A stretch of DNA of 64,000 nt from Podospora comata. Its lineage: Eukaryota; Ascomycota; Sordariomycetes; Sordariales; Podosporaceae. Location: NCBI GenBank assembly GCA_017354895.1, contig CP071495.1, forward strand, positions 1,037,001 through 1,101,000, in the 5' to 3' direction. The position numbers and the translations under genes were made by a program. A model generated the notes under the pieces. The model ran no database searches and was not told the DNA's origin. It saw only the letters and a list, made by a program, of their open reading frames with translations. Shown here one piece after another: positions 53,660 to 64,000 of the stretch; the stretch's first letter is position 1, and the number at the start of each line of letters is the position of its first letter.

Positions 53660-56612
53660 TCAAACGCCCCAAGAATGAACCCCCCTCCTCTCCTCCCTCC
53701 CTGCCCCCTCACTCGACGAACTCCCAACCTCGCCCCCATTAGGCCTCACATACCAGTTCTGATAAGGGTGCTCCCGATCCCTAAAATCCGCCCCCTTCGA
53801 CAAAGGGTTCGTCATCTTGGACGACGACCCCCCCATGGGCGGGCCCCCCGGCCCCCTCAAAAACGAATCCCCTATCCTCCCCACCCCCATCCCAACCCCC
53901 ATCGTCACAGCCGGCAGCCCAGGCAGCGTCACCACCTGCCCCCCAAACGTCGCCGGCATCACATCCTTCACCTCCCAGCCCTTCTTCAGCTCCGCCACCA
54001 CCCCACCCAACCTCCACCCCGTCGACTTTTCAATCCTCCCCAATATCCCCAGCACCTCGTCCCTTTCCTGGGAACTATCCAACACGGCCCCCGCCACGGC
54101 CAGCCCCCTAATCGCCACGCTCCCCACCCCCTTATCCCCCACCGCACTGGTGCTCACAATCCCGCAAACCTGCCGGCCGTGGTGCTTTTGGAGCGACCTG
54201 TTCTCCTCCGTGTCCCCCTTGTGAAGCGGGTTCGTCTGCGCGAGCAAAACCATGCAGACGTGGTAGAACAGCCGTCCTATAATCGCCGGCCTGCTCATCA
54301 ACCACACGTTCGGAAACGCCGAGCGGGACGACGGGCCGGTGACGTACCCCGAGGGACGCATGCTCCTCGGACAGCGGTGATTCCACGCATCCAGCAAAGA
54401 TTTCAGTCTGGTCCACTCGGCGAAACGGCCCTGGAGCCTGACCTGCTCGTCGTGGGGGGTGGGCTCGTGATGTCGATGGTGATGACCGGGGTTGTGGAAT
54501 TGGCTTGGGTGAAGAACGGGGATGGTTGGGGAGGAGGAGGCGCGGAAGTTGATAACTTTGGCGAGTATGTAGATTATTCTTTGGGCCCAGAGCTCCTCGT
54601 CCCCCGACGAGGCCTGGGCGGCCGGGCCGGAAAAGGAAGGGAGGTCGTCCCCGCGGTCGGGTTCCGAAGAGGCGATCACGCTTCCGTTGCCGGAGCTGCT
54701 TCCTACGATCCAGGTTGTGAATTCTAGGTCCATGCCCCAGTCGTCGGGCTCCCAGGAGGTGGTCCAGTTGAAGGAGAGGCACGACAAGACCTCGAGTCCG
54801 ACGTTGAGCCAAAAGCAGGCTCGGGCGAGGCTGGAGGCGGAGCCGGCGCTGTAGTTGTTTTCTCGGATCAGCGCGCGGGCGCCGCGGATGTGTTCGAGGC
54901 GTTGCTGGCGCTGCTGGGCAGTGGATCGCTCTTCTGGGAGCTTGGACGGTTCCGTCTCGTTCATGATGTCGTAGACGTTAAGCACGACGGCGGTGATACA
55001 GCATTCGTCTGTGTTGCGGTCGGGGTTTTGGAGCGACCGGAGGAGGAGGGAGGTGGAGGTGTCGTGGTAGACCCTCGCCCTGTCGCTCTCGGCGGCTCGG
55101 GAGGCCGGGGGAGACATGAGGGAGTGCTGCTTGACACCGCAGGCGAGGATGGCATTCAGGAGCATCGTCGACTTGAAGGCGAGCGATGGCACAACGGTGG
55201 AGAAGTGTTTGTCTTTGTCAAACACGTCCATCCAGACGGCCACGTCGTTGATGAAGACCTGCATGCAGTTGATCTCGTGTTCGGTGCTCAAGTAATCGCG
55301 CTCGCTCGTCGGGCTCTCGTCGCCGTTTTCGCTACAGGGCGTCATCGGGCCATCGCCATCGTTTTCTGGGTTCCGAGCATTGGATCCTTCAGGGACCAAA
55401 GAGGATGTCACGCTGAAGACATCGCTGTCTCTTCTTTGCTGTACCGGGTAGACTGGCCGGTGTTGCTGTAGCAAGTCTTCAAGCGCAAATGGGTGGTGGT
55501 GTGGTTGCGACGGCTGCGGGGGGTTTGGCACAAAAGGCTCGGTGTTCCTCACGGGCAACTGTGCCTGTACTTGACCATGGCCTCCGTTCAAATGGACCGG
55601 CTCTTGGTGGGTTGGTGGTTCGATTGTTATGGGGTAATATGGCGCACGAGATGCTTCCGGGACACTGCTCAGACCTTTTGCGGCCTCGAAAGCAGAGGGA
55701 TTCCCAGACGGAAGTGCGCCGCTGCCCTGCACATCTGCCGAAGCTTTTCTAGGCCGGGTGATGGGTGGAAAGTCGTCGATGGGCGAGACACCCAGGTCCT
55801 CATCCGGAGCGTCGCTGTAGGATTCTAGCCCGCCCTTATACCCGGATGCTATCTCTCGGGAATCGTCTTGGAACGTCACTATGAAGGCTCTGTCAGTCAA
55901 AGGAGGCAAACGGGTGGTGATGTTGGATCGCTATACCCAGCCAGTCTTTGCCTCGAGGAACGGTGCGAGGTGGCCCTTTGACCTGCTGATTCGTCTCTGC
56001 AAAGTTGAGCCGTACTCCTCGTTTGCACTGGCGGTTGCTCTTCAAGCAGTTGTTGCACACCGGTGCCCCCTCGTCGCACTTGACATGTCTATCGCGGCAG
56101 GTAAAGCACCCGGTCCGTACGCGGCGAGCTTTGCTGGTCTGTACAAACCTCCTGGTGGGCCTCTTGACCTGTGCGTCAACAACAGTTGCTGTAGTGAGAG
56201 GGTTCAGGGAGCGGGCTCGCTTTGGCCGAGGAGGTGAGTTGTCTGGACTGCTGAACAGGGCCTCGGGGTGTGCCGGAGGAGTCAAGGAATGGGCTTCGGG
56301 ATGATAGTGCTGGTCGTCATGATAGTTGTGCTGCTGATGAATGTACAGGGTATGTAGATTGATGTTCGCCGTCATCGGGACTGCCCCTGGGACGAAGGAA
56401 GCCGTGCCGCCGTTGAAGGTCGCCAGTCTTTCCGCCGCGTCTCGACCCCGAGACGAACAAACCCGAGGTAGGTTTTTGTAGGGGGAGTCGATAGTGCTAT
56501 GCGGCGATCCGTCAGGCGAACGGGGACTTGGTGTTTTGCTGAGGCTGATATGCTGATTCCCGTTACCGGGGCTTCCGCTTTCCCGGTTGGCGTTGCCGAA
56601 CTCCGAGGCCAC
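53660..56612 (-). CDS. Zn2Cys6 transcription factor, ACR-2-like
   Basis: Fungal binuclear zinc-cluster regulator of 964 aa. Exons 55937-56612 and 53660-55878 are joined by a 57-nt intron (GTATAG, TGACTGAC, TAG). The DNA-binding domain has C169, C172, C179, C186, C189 and C196 in the CX2CX6CX6CX2CX6C pattern, followed by RGVRLNFAE and, right across the splice, [20 protein letters not shown]. The combination of the cluster with VTFxDxSREIAS is what I associate with the Neurospora ACR-2 (acriflavine sensitivity control) family. The remainder is a fungal-specific transcription-factor domain ([28 protein letters not shown] at about residues 435-465 through [19 protein letters not shown]), plus a Gly-rich tail. 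Nuclear. Targets cannot be inferred; it has a long leader on its 5' side. Confidence 0.9.
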
Positions 56613-59211
56613 TGATCGGTGGTCCTATCGATCTTCAGCCCTGCAAATCGACGACGACGGAAGCCGTATAGTAGGTAGTGGTAGAAGGGCCGGTCGTGAA
56701 GATGGTGCAACAGTCGTCCTATGTGTGCCTGTATGTACCTGCTTCCAACGGAGCTGACCCTAGCTGTAAATCAGTTGGAGCAAGAGTCAAGCCCTGGATG
56801 ACAGTTCAAAGATGGGATGTCGTCGAGGTCGTTGACGGGAAGAAAGACAAGCCCCTTGCGCTTGCGAATGACAGGGGGAATCTACCTGGGGCCTGGTGCG
56901 GCAACAGGTGACAGGGGTCGCCTCTAGCCTCTCTCGGGGAGGGTTACATCAAACAGGTACAAGGCGGGGGTCAACGCCTTCCAGGTCGGGGTTGACCTGG
57001 GCTTCGATGATGCCGTCGCTGCCGATTTGACGATGTGGCCGACGCGGGGGACTGGACGGGTTGGTAGATGGTGTGCCAGTGAATGCTGAATGCTGCTTGC
57101 TTCCCAGCGGTCCCAAATTGAACCTGCAGTGGTAGATGGCGGCAGCAACCGTTCCTTCGCCATGGACGATTGGGGGTTCGGGGGTTCAGGATGGCCCATG
57201 GGGCGTTGGACGGACAGAGACCCAGGCGATGGCTTGTGCATATGTAGGTAGGAGTACATATGTATGTAGGTAGGTGCATGTACAGGACACGCAGTCCCTT
57301 TATCGTCAACGCCATCTCTATTCATAGCTCTCCTCCTCTCCAGGCCATTGATGTTGTGCATACGCCACCAATACTCGAGATCTACATAGCAAGGTAGCTG
57401 CTCAGCTCCCGCTTGAACGTTGAAGCTGCTCTCCGATCTCTTGGGAAGAGGTCCTCGGCAGGCATCTCGCTTCCTCGGACTCTCTCTTTGTTCTCTCAAA
57501 CCCAACAAACCCCAACGATAGAGTAAGGATCCAGCGTCAAGATTGGAAACTGGTGACAGGGAACCGGAAGCGGGGTCATGTTGCGCTTAGGCTCCCGGTC
57601 CCCGCCCACCGGTTCTTTGTCAGGGGGGAGGGTCGGCATCGGCAAAACCTGCTGTTTGGGGGGCTTGGCTAGTGTCAATGTTGAAACCTCGAAAGCTTGG
57701 TTTGTTTCTTCAGTCGAGGTCTCAAGACCCTTCTCTTCATCAAGATGTCTCTGGATTTCATTGCTGGCGAGACCGGAGCTTGCTTACCTACCTAGGTAGA
57801 CACGCACCGTACTTGGCCCGGATCAGAATCTGGTGAGACCGACACGCACACATTGATCAGATATCTACCAAGGACTGCTGAAGAACAGATGTTTCGACAA
57901 GCTTCCTAGTCGCATAAGAGAGTAAAAGCTTGGTATAGATCGGCAAAAGCGCAATAGCCGCTGATGATCTGTCTCATCTTGACAACCTGCCACATCCAAG
58001 TGCGTACTCTGTATCAAGAACACAACAAAGAATATTTCCACCAAAAGTTCCTTCAGCTCTATCCCAACAGTCTGGGAAACCCGTGGCGAGCCTCTGGCTT
58101 CCCGTCCGTTTGCCGATTCCCGTCCCCAGTACCGTGCGACTGGCACGCCCCCTTTCCAGAGAACAAAGAACAAAGTAAGACTTCGCCAGCAGAGCGGTAC
58201 TCGAACACAATTGTTGCACAGAACAATTTGAGTCGGTGAGTCCGCGCTCATCAATTAGTCTTTGTATGTACCACCTTGTAGCATGCAGCCCAGGCCCCCT
58301 GGGCCCCTGACGCGCCGTTTTGACCCTTCCCCGCCCGCCCGCTGTGCTTTTGCGGGGGGTGCGGGGGCGGTGAACTCGACGGAGTCCCGTCGAGTGAGAT
58401 GATGGTTTAGATGAGGTCTCAGTTGCGCTGACCAGGTCTCCGGTGCTCGGGCGGGTGAGAGCGAGAGACCAGATGTGAGGATGTGTAAGGTAGGTAGGTA
58501 TAGGGACAGCATCCCTTCAGATTCATTTTCGATATCTAGAACTCGACATCTCAACAAACAGTGTGGTGAGGGCACATGTGAAAGCCCCCACTTTCGATCA
58601 GTTAAATTTCCGACGAGGCGTTGATAGCAGTGCCCACCAAGAAGTTGTGGCAGACATGTCCAGGGACAATGTAGGTACTTTTTGACGTGCCAAGGACAGC
58701 TATCACGACGGTAAGTCGGTTGAACAAGTACATGGTGTGGTGGATGTCATCACGCTCACCGTCCAACGTGTGCAGGTTGGACAAAATAGGCGGTGCCGGT
58801 GGGGCGTGGTACCTCGGTGCCCTCATCAGATCCATCAGATAACAGAGCATCGGAGCATTGCACACTTCCCCGGCCCTCTTATGACTTGGAGCAACAAGTT
58901 ATGAAGCCATGGCTGTATACGGATGGACTGTCGCTGTGTTTTGAAACATTTTGCGGATCACAGCTGCCTTCTGGAAGCTCTTTTGCAGATCAGCTATCGG
59001 CCCGCTCCACTAACAATGTGCTGCGAGACGGACTTTACAGCGCTACTTCCACTAACCCAACCATCAGCAGCAACAACAACCTAAGAACCTATGGTACCTA
59101 GTCGACTTTGATACCGCCGTTGTGTCATCACCCACTACTCCTAGATATAAACGCTGTTCCGACGCTCGGTAATCACCAGCCAGTCATTCATCGGTCATAG
59201 ATCACTGGAAC
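56613..59211. other. Long divergent intergenic region, ACR-2-like / ASA1
   Basis: 2.6 kb without a supported gene. A 194-codon minus-strand frame at 56924-57508 has no domain and sits where a long 5' leader of the regulator would be. TAGG-type motifs occur at 57246-57275, 57785-57798 and 58488-58500. Confidence 0.5.
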
Positions 59212-60592
59212 ATGGCAAGCAATGCGCGGCCCGCCCAGCCCAAGACGATTCTGCGAGGCCACAAGACACCGGTGCAGGTGGCTGCCTTCGTTCGAAACAA
59301 TGAGCGGCTCTTGACCGGTGATTCCGACGGCTTTGTTGTGGCATGGGACCTGACCATCATGCGTCCGAGGGCCGTTTGGCAAGCTCATACGGCCTCCATA
59401 CTAGGCATCGCAGGCTGGGGACACGATCGCATCATCACGTAGGCCACCACGATTCGAGTCTTGTAGACAACATGCTCATGATCCTGTAGACACGGAAGAG
59501 ACAACAGACTGGTGGTCTGGAAGTTGACCGCCGAACACGAAAATGTCCTCAGTACAAGCCTTCCCCTAGACCCATCCTCACAGCCACGTCCAAAGCCATG
59601 GATGCTCCACGTGCTTCAGATCAGCACCATGAACTTTTGTTCATTCTCGTATTGTCCCGCATACCCAGACAACAGTCCGGCCGCAGCAGCAGCAGATGAA
59701 ATTCTTCTCGCGGTACCCAACACACTCTCCTCGGAATCTGTAAGTCTGCCCAACTCTTCCCCTCCTCCTTTGCTGACAAGGCCATCCTGGTTTCCTCGAC
59801 TTGCACAACTTTGAGCTCGAGCTGACACTGATGTAGATCGACATCTTTCACCTCCCCTCCCTCGCTCGAAAGCACACGGTTGGCTTGCCCACCTCCTCGT
59901 CACCCGACCAGAAGAATGGCATGGCCATGTCCCTCTCCCTCTTCCACCACTCCACAAGCCATCACCTAACCCTGGTCGCCGGGTACGAACGCGGTCTCGC
60001 GGCAGTCTACCAACTCGACCCTAACACGTCAAAATGGGCAGTAACCTACCAATCCAACCCTCACACCCAGCCAATCCTGTCTCTTGACGTCTCCCCAGAT
60101 GAGTCATTCTTCCTCTCGTCAGGAGCAGACGCCACCATAGCCAAACACCCCATCCCGTCTAGTCCTCCTTCCTCGGGGATAATCCAAAACCCCATCTTGA
60201 CGATCAACACCCGCCACGCCGGACAACAGTCCCTCCGCATCCGCTCCGACAACCTCATCTTTGCCACCGCAGGCTGGGACTCGATGGTGAGGGTCTACAG
60301 CGTCAAGACGATGAAGGAGCTCGCGGTGTTAAAGTGGCACCAGCAGGGGTGTTACGCCGTTGCTTTTGCTGCTGCCAACACCTCTCCAACCACTTCTCCT
60401 CCTCAAGAGGAAACCCCCAGACCAGACGACAAGAAGCCTGAGGGGAGTCACAGCAAGGAGGTTACCACGCAAGTCCCCAAGATGTTGGTCGAACAAACAC
60501 CCAAACAAAAACGCCTCCACCAAGCCAGAACCGCCCGCTGGCTCGCGGCAGGGAGCAAGGATGGGAGGGTGAGCTTGTGGGATGTGTACTAG
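59212..60592 (+). CDS. ASA1: ASTRA-associated protein 1 (WD40 protein)
   Basis: WD40 beta-propeller protein matching the ASA1 family; in yeast ASA1 belongs to the ASTRA complex with Tel2-Tti1-Tti2 and Tra1, involved in PIKK stability and chromatin regulation. Exons 59212-59438, 59490-59739 and 59837-60592 give 410 aa. Introns are 51 nt (GTAGGC...TAG) and 97 nt (GTAAGT...CTGACACTGATGTAG). Repeats are visible as [63 protein letters not shown] (formed across the first splice), [39 protein letters not shown], and a last [15 protein letters not shown]. The WD-repeat order with ILRGH at the very start and SLWDVY at the very end is typical of ASA1. A low-complexity loop rich in Pro/Lys (residues about 345-385) precedes the last blade. 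Confidence 0.88.
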
Positions 60593-61642
60593 ATATTCGA
60601 CTACCACATAGCACTGAGCACGTATCATGTCAATAAGTCGGGTCCATCATAGAGCCAGTCAGACGCGGACCTATTGCAGGATGGATGGGATGTATTCTAG
60701 ATACCACAACGTATCCTAGCTAAGCAAAACCTCAGCTGTCTCAACGTATCCCTTCCTCCCACAAGAATTGTCTCGGGCAGGTACCTACCCGACTCACCTA
60801 CCTACCTTTTTTCCCCTCAGCAAAAATGATATGCTCTCGTGCAGCGCCACAAACCTTTGTGTCTCCCACCACCGTGTTGAAGGGGCTCCCTCCCTCCCAC
60901 CGCTTCCCGAGTGCCAGGTTATCGTCTCTTTCCCCTCCCCTCCCTCTCTCCCTCCCCCGGTCCAAATCTGAGACTCAGTTCGCTATCCGACACACTGCTT
61001 GTATGCAACGCATGTAGAGACAGAAAAGGTTAAGTAGGTAGTTGATGTCTGGTGTTTGTGGCACGTTGTGCAGAACATACAGCCAGCCCGTGCTGCTCTG
61101 TGTTTTGGGGGGCGGCTGTTTGGCTTCCTTGTCACCCGTTGCTGTTGTCGTCATGCTCTGAATGGGTACCTTGCTCCAAGAAATCGTCACAACACATTCC
61201 CACTCTCTTTGACGTATGTGTGTCAAGAGCAGCTCCACTGTCACCACGCTATGTGGGTATGTCACCGTCTTCCATAGGCCTCAAAACAAGTCACACAACC
61301 ATGCTGTCGCCGCTATACATCAACCGTACCTGTCACAAGGACCCTACAGACATCATCAGGGCCTCAAAAGATACCTAGGTAGTGTTGACACGTCTTGATT
61401 GCGATTAGCTGGCCCAAAGATCCACATTTTATGCCACACCCCTCCCCCTTTCTCTCCCGCCGAAAAAAAAGAAAAAAAAGAAAATAAAAAAAAAAGAATA
61501 TAAAAAAAGAGAAATAAAAAGATCCTCGACGCCCTATCAAACTCTTCTAAACGCCCAGCAACCGTGACCTCCTCTAAACGCCCACACCAACCCATCTCAA
61601 ACGCCCATTAAACCCATCCCGACGTCCACCAAGCTAGGTAAC
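60593..61642. other. Convergent intergenic region, ASA1 / HAD gene
   Basis: No gene supported. An A-rich tract at about 61465-61520 recalls the one downstream of PAN6; both lie where two genes converge. A TACC/TAGG motif occurs at 60780-60805. Confidence 0.55.
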
Positions 61643-62738
61643 CTAAGCCCTACCAACAACCTCCACAACCTCCCCATCCGCCAACCTCCCCGTCTCAAGC
61701 ATCCACCCCTCCCCCTCCACCTCCACAGGCGGCACCACAATCCCAAACCTCTCATACGGAAAATCAACCAGCGTACCCCTATACTCAGCCCACCCATCAT
61801 CAACCTCCCCAAGCTGGTGCGTGTCCACCTCGCCCGCCTCATACGTCCGTCCAGCCAGAACCTCCTTCTCCCGCCCCTCATACTCCTTCTTCAGCATCGG
61901 GTGAGGCGCCCAGATAACCCGCATCCCCGCCCGGCGACCAGCCTCAACCCCCGGAACGCTGTCCTCAAAGACAAGACACTCCTCGGGGGTAATCGGCTTC
62001 TCCCCCTCGGGAAGCGAGTCATTGATCGTCTTGAGGGCAAGCAAATAAATATCAGGAAGCGGCTTGCCCCGGCCGGGGGCAATCCGCTCGTCGTCGCCCA
62101 GGACGCGACGGTGGGTTTCAAAGACACTGAACAGCTCCGTCAGGTGCGACGTCTTCAAGATAAAGTTTGACTTGTGGGACGACGTGGCGAGGGCGATGTG
62201 GACGCGGTGGGGGGTGGGCGCCGTCTCGCCAGCCCTCGACTCCTTGTTCTTCTCCATGTCCCAGTAGCGGGTGCGAGCGAGGTCGCTGAGAAGTGTAGGA
62301 ATGCCGGGGAGGGGCTGGGTGCCGGGGAAGTGCTGGGCTTGGAGCTCATAGTACTGTTTGTGGTACCTGCGTCGAAAAAAAGAGTTGGTGTCAGAACGGA
62401 CCGTCAGGAAAGGAAACATCACTCACTCCTCGGGGGTGATCGGCAGCTGGGCCCAGTCGTGAAGCAGCTTGTTGGCCTGGGGACCGGGGCGGCCTTGCAG
62501 CTTGGCCTTGATGCTCCAGGGCAGCTTGGGACGCCCGTACTTTTCGAGGATCAGGTTGATGCAGAGCGTGTAGAGGTCCTCGGTGTCAAGCAGCAGACCA
62601 TCCATGTCAAAGAGACAGGCCCGGACGGGGGGGAAGCTGTTGTTGGAGGGAATCCTTGTTAGTCTCGCCACGAGGCTGGACCCGGCTGGAATCACACAAC
62701 ATAGGGGTTCAGGGGACCTACTCGGTTCTGGGAGTCAT
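61643..62738 (-). CDS. HAD-superfamily phosphatase, GS1/pseudouridine-5'-phosphatase-like
   Basis: Haloacid-dehalogenase-type hydrolase, 316 aa, close to the GS1/HDHD1 group that dephosphorylates small phosphometabolites such as pseudouridine 5'-phosphate. Three exons: a 17-nt first exon (62722-62738), 62427-62636 and 61643-62366. Introns are 84 nt (GTAGGT...CAG with GACTAAC) and 59 nt (GTGAGT...CAG). Motif I is DMDGLLLDTED with nucleophile D16 and acid D18. Motif II is IALATSSHKSNF (Ser/Thr), the motif III Lys is in GRGKPLPDIYLLA, and motif IV is CLVFEDSVPGVEAG with the paired acidic residues. All catalytic elements are present. The helical cap lies between motifs I and II. The start (MTPRT) depends on the micro-exon, which restores the frame exactly. 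The exact substrate is not determined. Confidence 0.9.
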
Positions 62739-63810
62739 TGTGAAGGCCGTGGCGTGCTGTGAACTGGGATGGCCGTGGGCTCGTATCTGCTGGATGGACT
62801 AGAAAGAAAAAAAAGACAGGAGGAGGCTCTGGGGGGAAGAAAAGGGCTCGTATTATAGATAGATGGCTACCCTTGCCTAGGTAGGCGTAGGATCGATTGG
62901 GTCCAATCAGGCACGTGGGTTAGAGTAACTGATAAGATGTAGTCACAGAGAAGCCAACTGCTCTTTGAGGTTGGAGATAAGACGGCGGACCTGCCCTCTT
63001 GTTGGATAACTTGTAGGGATCAGCAGAAGGAGAAAGGAGCGCAACAATCCGATCCGAAGCAACGAAACAAAAAAAAAAAAAAAAGGCAGGAACTAGATGT
63101 CACGAATTGGAGTAGCTACCCCTTGTCATGCGGGGTACCCCCCCAGCAAACTGATGCTCTTCCAGTGCTCCTCCCGGCGGACCTGTGACGCCACCAAGAC
63201 AGGGGAGACATGTAGATACCCCGGCCGGCCCAGCCAGCGGAGAGCCGTCACGACTTTTTCCGAAGCTCTCGTTCGTCGAGAGCATCCGAGAGAGGAGCTC
63301 TCTGTAATGCTCTCACACACTCTCAAACTCTTGTCCGGCGGAATATTTCGGGCCGTTTAGGTACCCCTTGCGATGGGCTGGGTTGGCAGCCGAGGAAGGC
63401 GCGAGATAAGGGGGGGGGGACTTGTGGGAGTGTGGAAGGTGTGATGAGATTGTGGAATGTTCAGACAGACAGAATGAGAAAAAAGCCGTGTGTTTGCTTG
63501 TTTGCTCCCCTCATCAGGGGTCCGTCCCATCTCGAGCGGACACCAAGCGGCAGGAAGCCGTTGTCGTCTCCACAAAACCTCAAAAAAAAACCCAAAAAAA
63601 AACGGCCTTGGATCAACGTGAATCTGCCAAGACCCCGCCATCGGGCTGAGGTCTACAGTAGCGCCTCAAGAAAAAAGTGTCCGCTCCATGCCCAAAGCCC
63701 CAACAGCGTAACAACACCACGTTTCTAGCTCCGCCCCTTTCCCCTTTTTTCTCTCCTGTGAGCAGCCTCCTTATCTCGCATATCGGACGGACGGTTTGCT
63801 GCCAAAGACG
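62739..63810. other. Divergent intergenic region, HAD gene / right-edge gene
   Basis: Besides the CCAAT/E-box cluster there is a 16-nt A run near 63068-63083 and A-rich CAAAAAAAAACC repeats near 63580-63600. No supported gene. Confidence 0.5.
62896..62917. promoter_or_regulatory. Inverted CCAAT pair plus CACGTG box
   Basis: ATTGG-GT-CCAAT is a perfect 12-bp inverted repeat at 62896-62907, followed after four bases by CACGTG at 62912-62917. It lies 160-180 nt upstream of the HAD phosphatase start. CCAAT sites are bound by the HAP complex, CACGTG by bHLH factors. Confidence 0.5.
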
Positions 63811-64000
63811 ATGGCTGCCCAAGATGAGGAGCCCCGGATCGCGGGAGCCGATGACGACATGGAGCAGCAGCGGCATGAAGAAAGGTTCCCCCCTGAAGAG
63901 GAAGCCGTAAGTCACTGTGGCCCTCATTTCCGTTACCATGCTCAACTCAGCTCTGACGGGACGTTTGTTGCTTTTCAAGTCCATGGTAGCGGACTCCAAC
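63811..64000 (+). CDS. 5' end of an unknown gene, partial
   Basis: The ATG at 63811 (ACGATGG) opens a 32-codon exon (63811-63906), MAAQDEEPRIAGADDDMEQQ and onward, very acidic and ending PPEEEA at a GTAAGT donor. A CTCTGAC branch and AAG at 63979 are followed by SMVADSN to the window edge, in frame. Codon use and splice signals support a real gene. The part present is a disordered acidic N-terminus; the protein cannot be identified. Confidence 0.65.
   Translation, partial: MAAQDEEPRIAGADDDMEQQRHEERFPPEEEAVSHCGPHFRYHAQLSSDGTFVAFQVHGSGLQ

Noticed and set aside
53555-54727. 390-codon plus-strand frame
   Set aside because: Pro/His/Arg-rich antisense shadow of the ACR-2-like regulator.
56924-57508. 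194-codon minus-strand frame upstream of the ACR-2-like gene
   Set aside because: Contains TAGG repeats, lacks a domain and most likely lies in promoter or leader DNA.
1-64000. tRNA genes, rRNA, CRISPR arrays, prophage or plasmid features
   Set aside because: I saw no tRNA-like A/B-box arrangement, no rRNA sequence and no spacer-repeat array by eye; the organism is eukaryotic. A covariance-model scan would be needed to exclude small RNA genes.

Overview
The window looks like nuclear DNA of a filamentous ascomycete, most likely a sordariomycete and plausibly Sordariales. Genes are interrupted by short introns of about 48-100 nt with GT-AG ends and CTRAC/CTAAC-like branch points. There are no operons and no bacterial ribosome-binding sites. 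Codon third positions favour C and G, and gene content includes an ACR-2-type Zn2Cys6 regulator, a trichodiene-oxygenase-like P450, a DUF4419 secreted protein and a PlsB-type acyltransferase. All calls come from reading translations and splice signals by eye; no database search was run.

Layout. 0-6 kb: a proline-rich candidate gene, a microsomal cytochrome P450 (minus) and a multi-pass DUF1295/ICMT-like membrane enzyme (plus). 6-16 kb: gene-poor, with one secreted DUF4360-like protein and several small or unresolved genes. 16-23 kb: an HExxH protein, an AT-rich island, a membrane-anchored M20 peptidase and an F-box protein. 23-31 kb: no intact gene, but many short coding-like pieces, a truncated homocysteine S-methyltransferase relic, a 12-nt minisatellite and a diverged tandem repeat. 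31-41 kb: a large coiled-coil protein, a secreted DUF4419 protein, a small membrane protein, a broken copia-type aspartic-protease gene with two in-frame TAGs and two small hypothetical genes. 41-45.7 kb: mostly unresolved. 45.7-64 kb: the dense housekeeping part, with DHAP/glycerol-3-phosphate acyltransferase, RNase P subunit POP4, a secreted protein, pantothenate synthetase, an ACR-2-like regulator, the WD40 protein ASA1, a GS1-like HAD phosphatase and the first exons of a gene running off the right edge.

The genes do not form an obvious biosynthetic cluster. Several pairs are divergent and share upstream regions (acyltransferase/POP4, M20 peptidase/F-box, ACR-2-like/ASA1, P450/DUF1295). 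The most notable observations are a PTS1-like C-terminus and a probable GC-AG intron in the acyltransferase, the retroelement-protease pseudogene, the 5-kb mosaic of coding-like fragments at 24.4-29.6 kb, and an exact inverted CCAAT pair beside a CACGTG box upstream of the HAD gene. I did not find a convincing previously undescribed multi-gene system.
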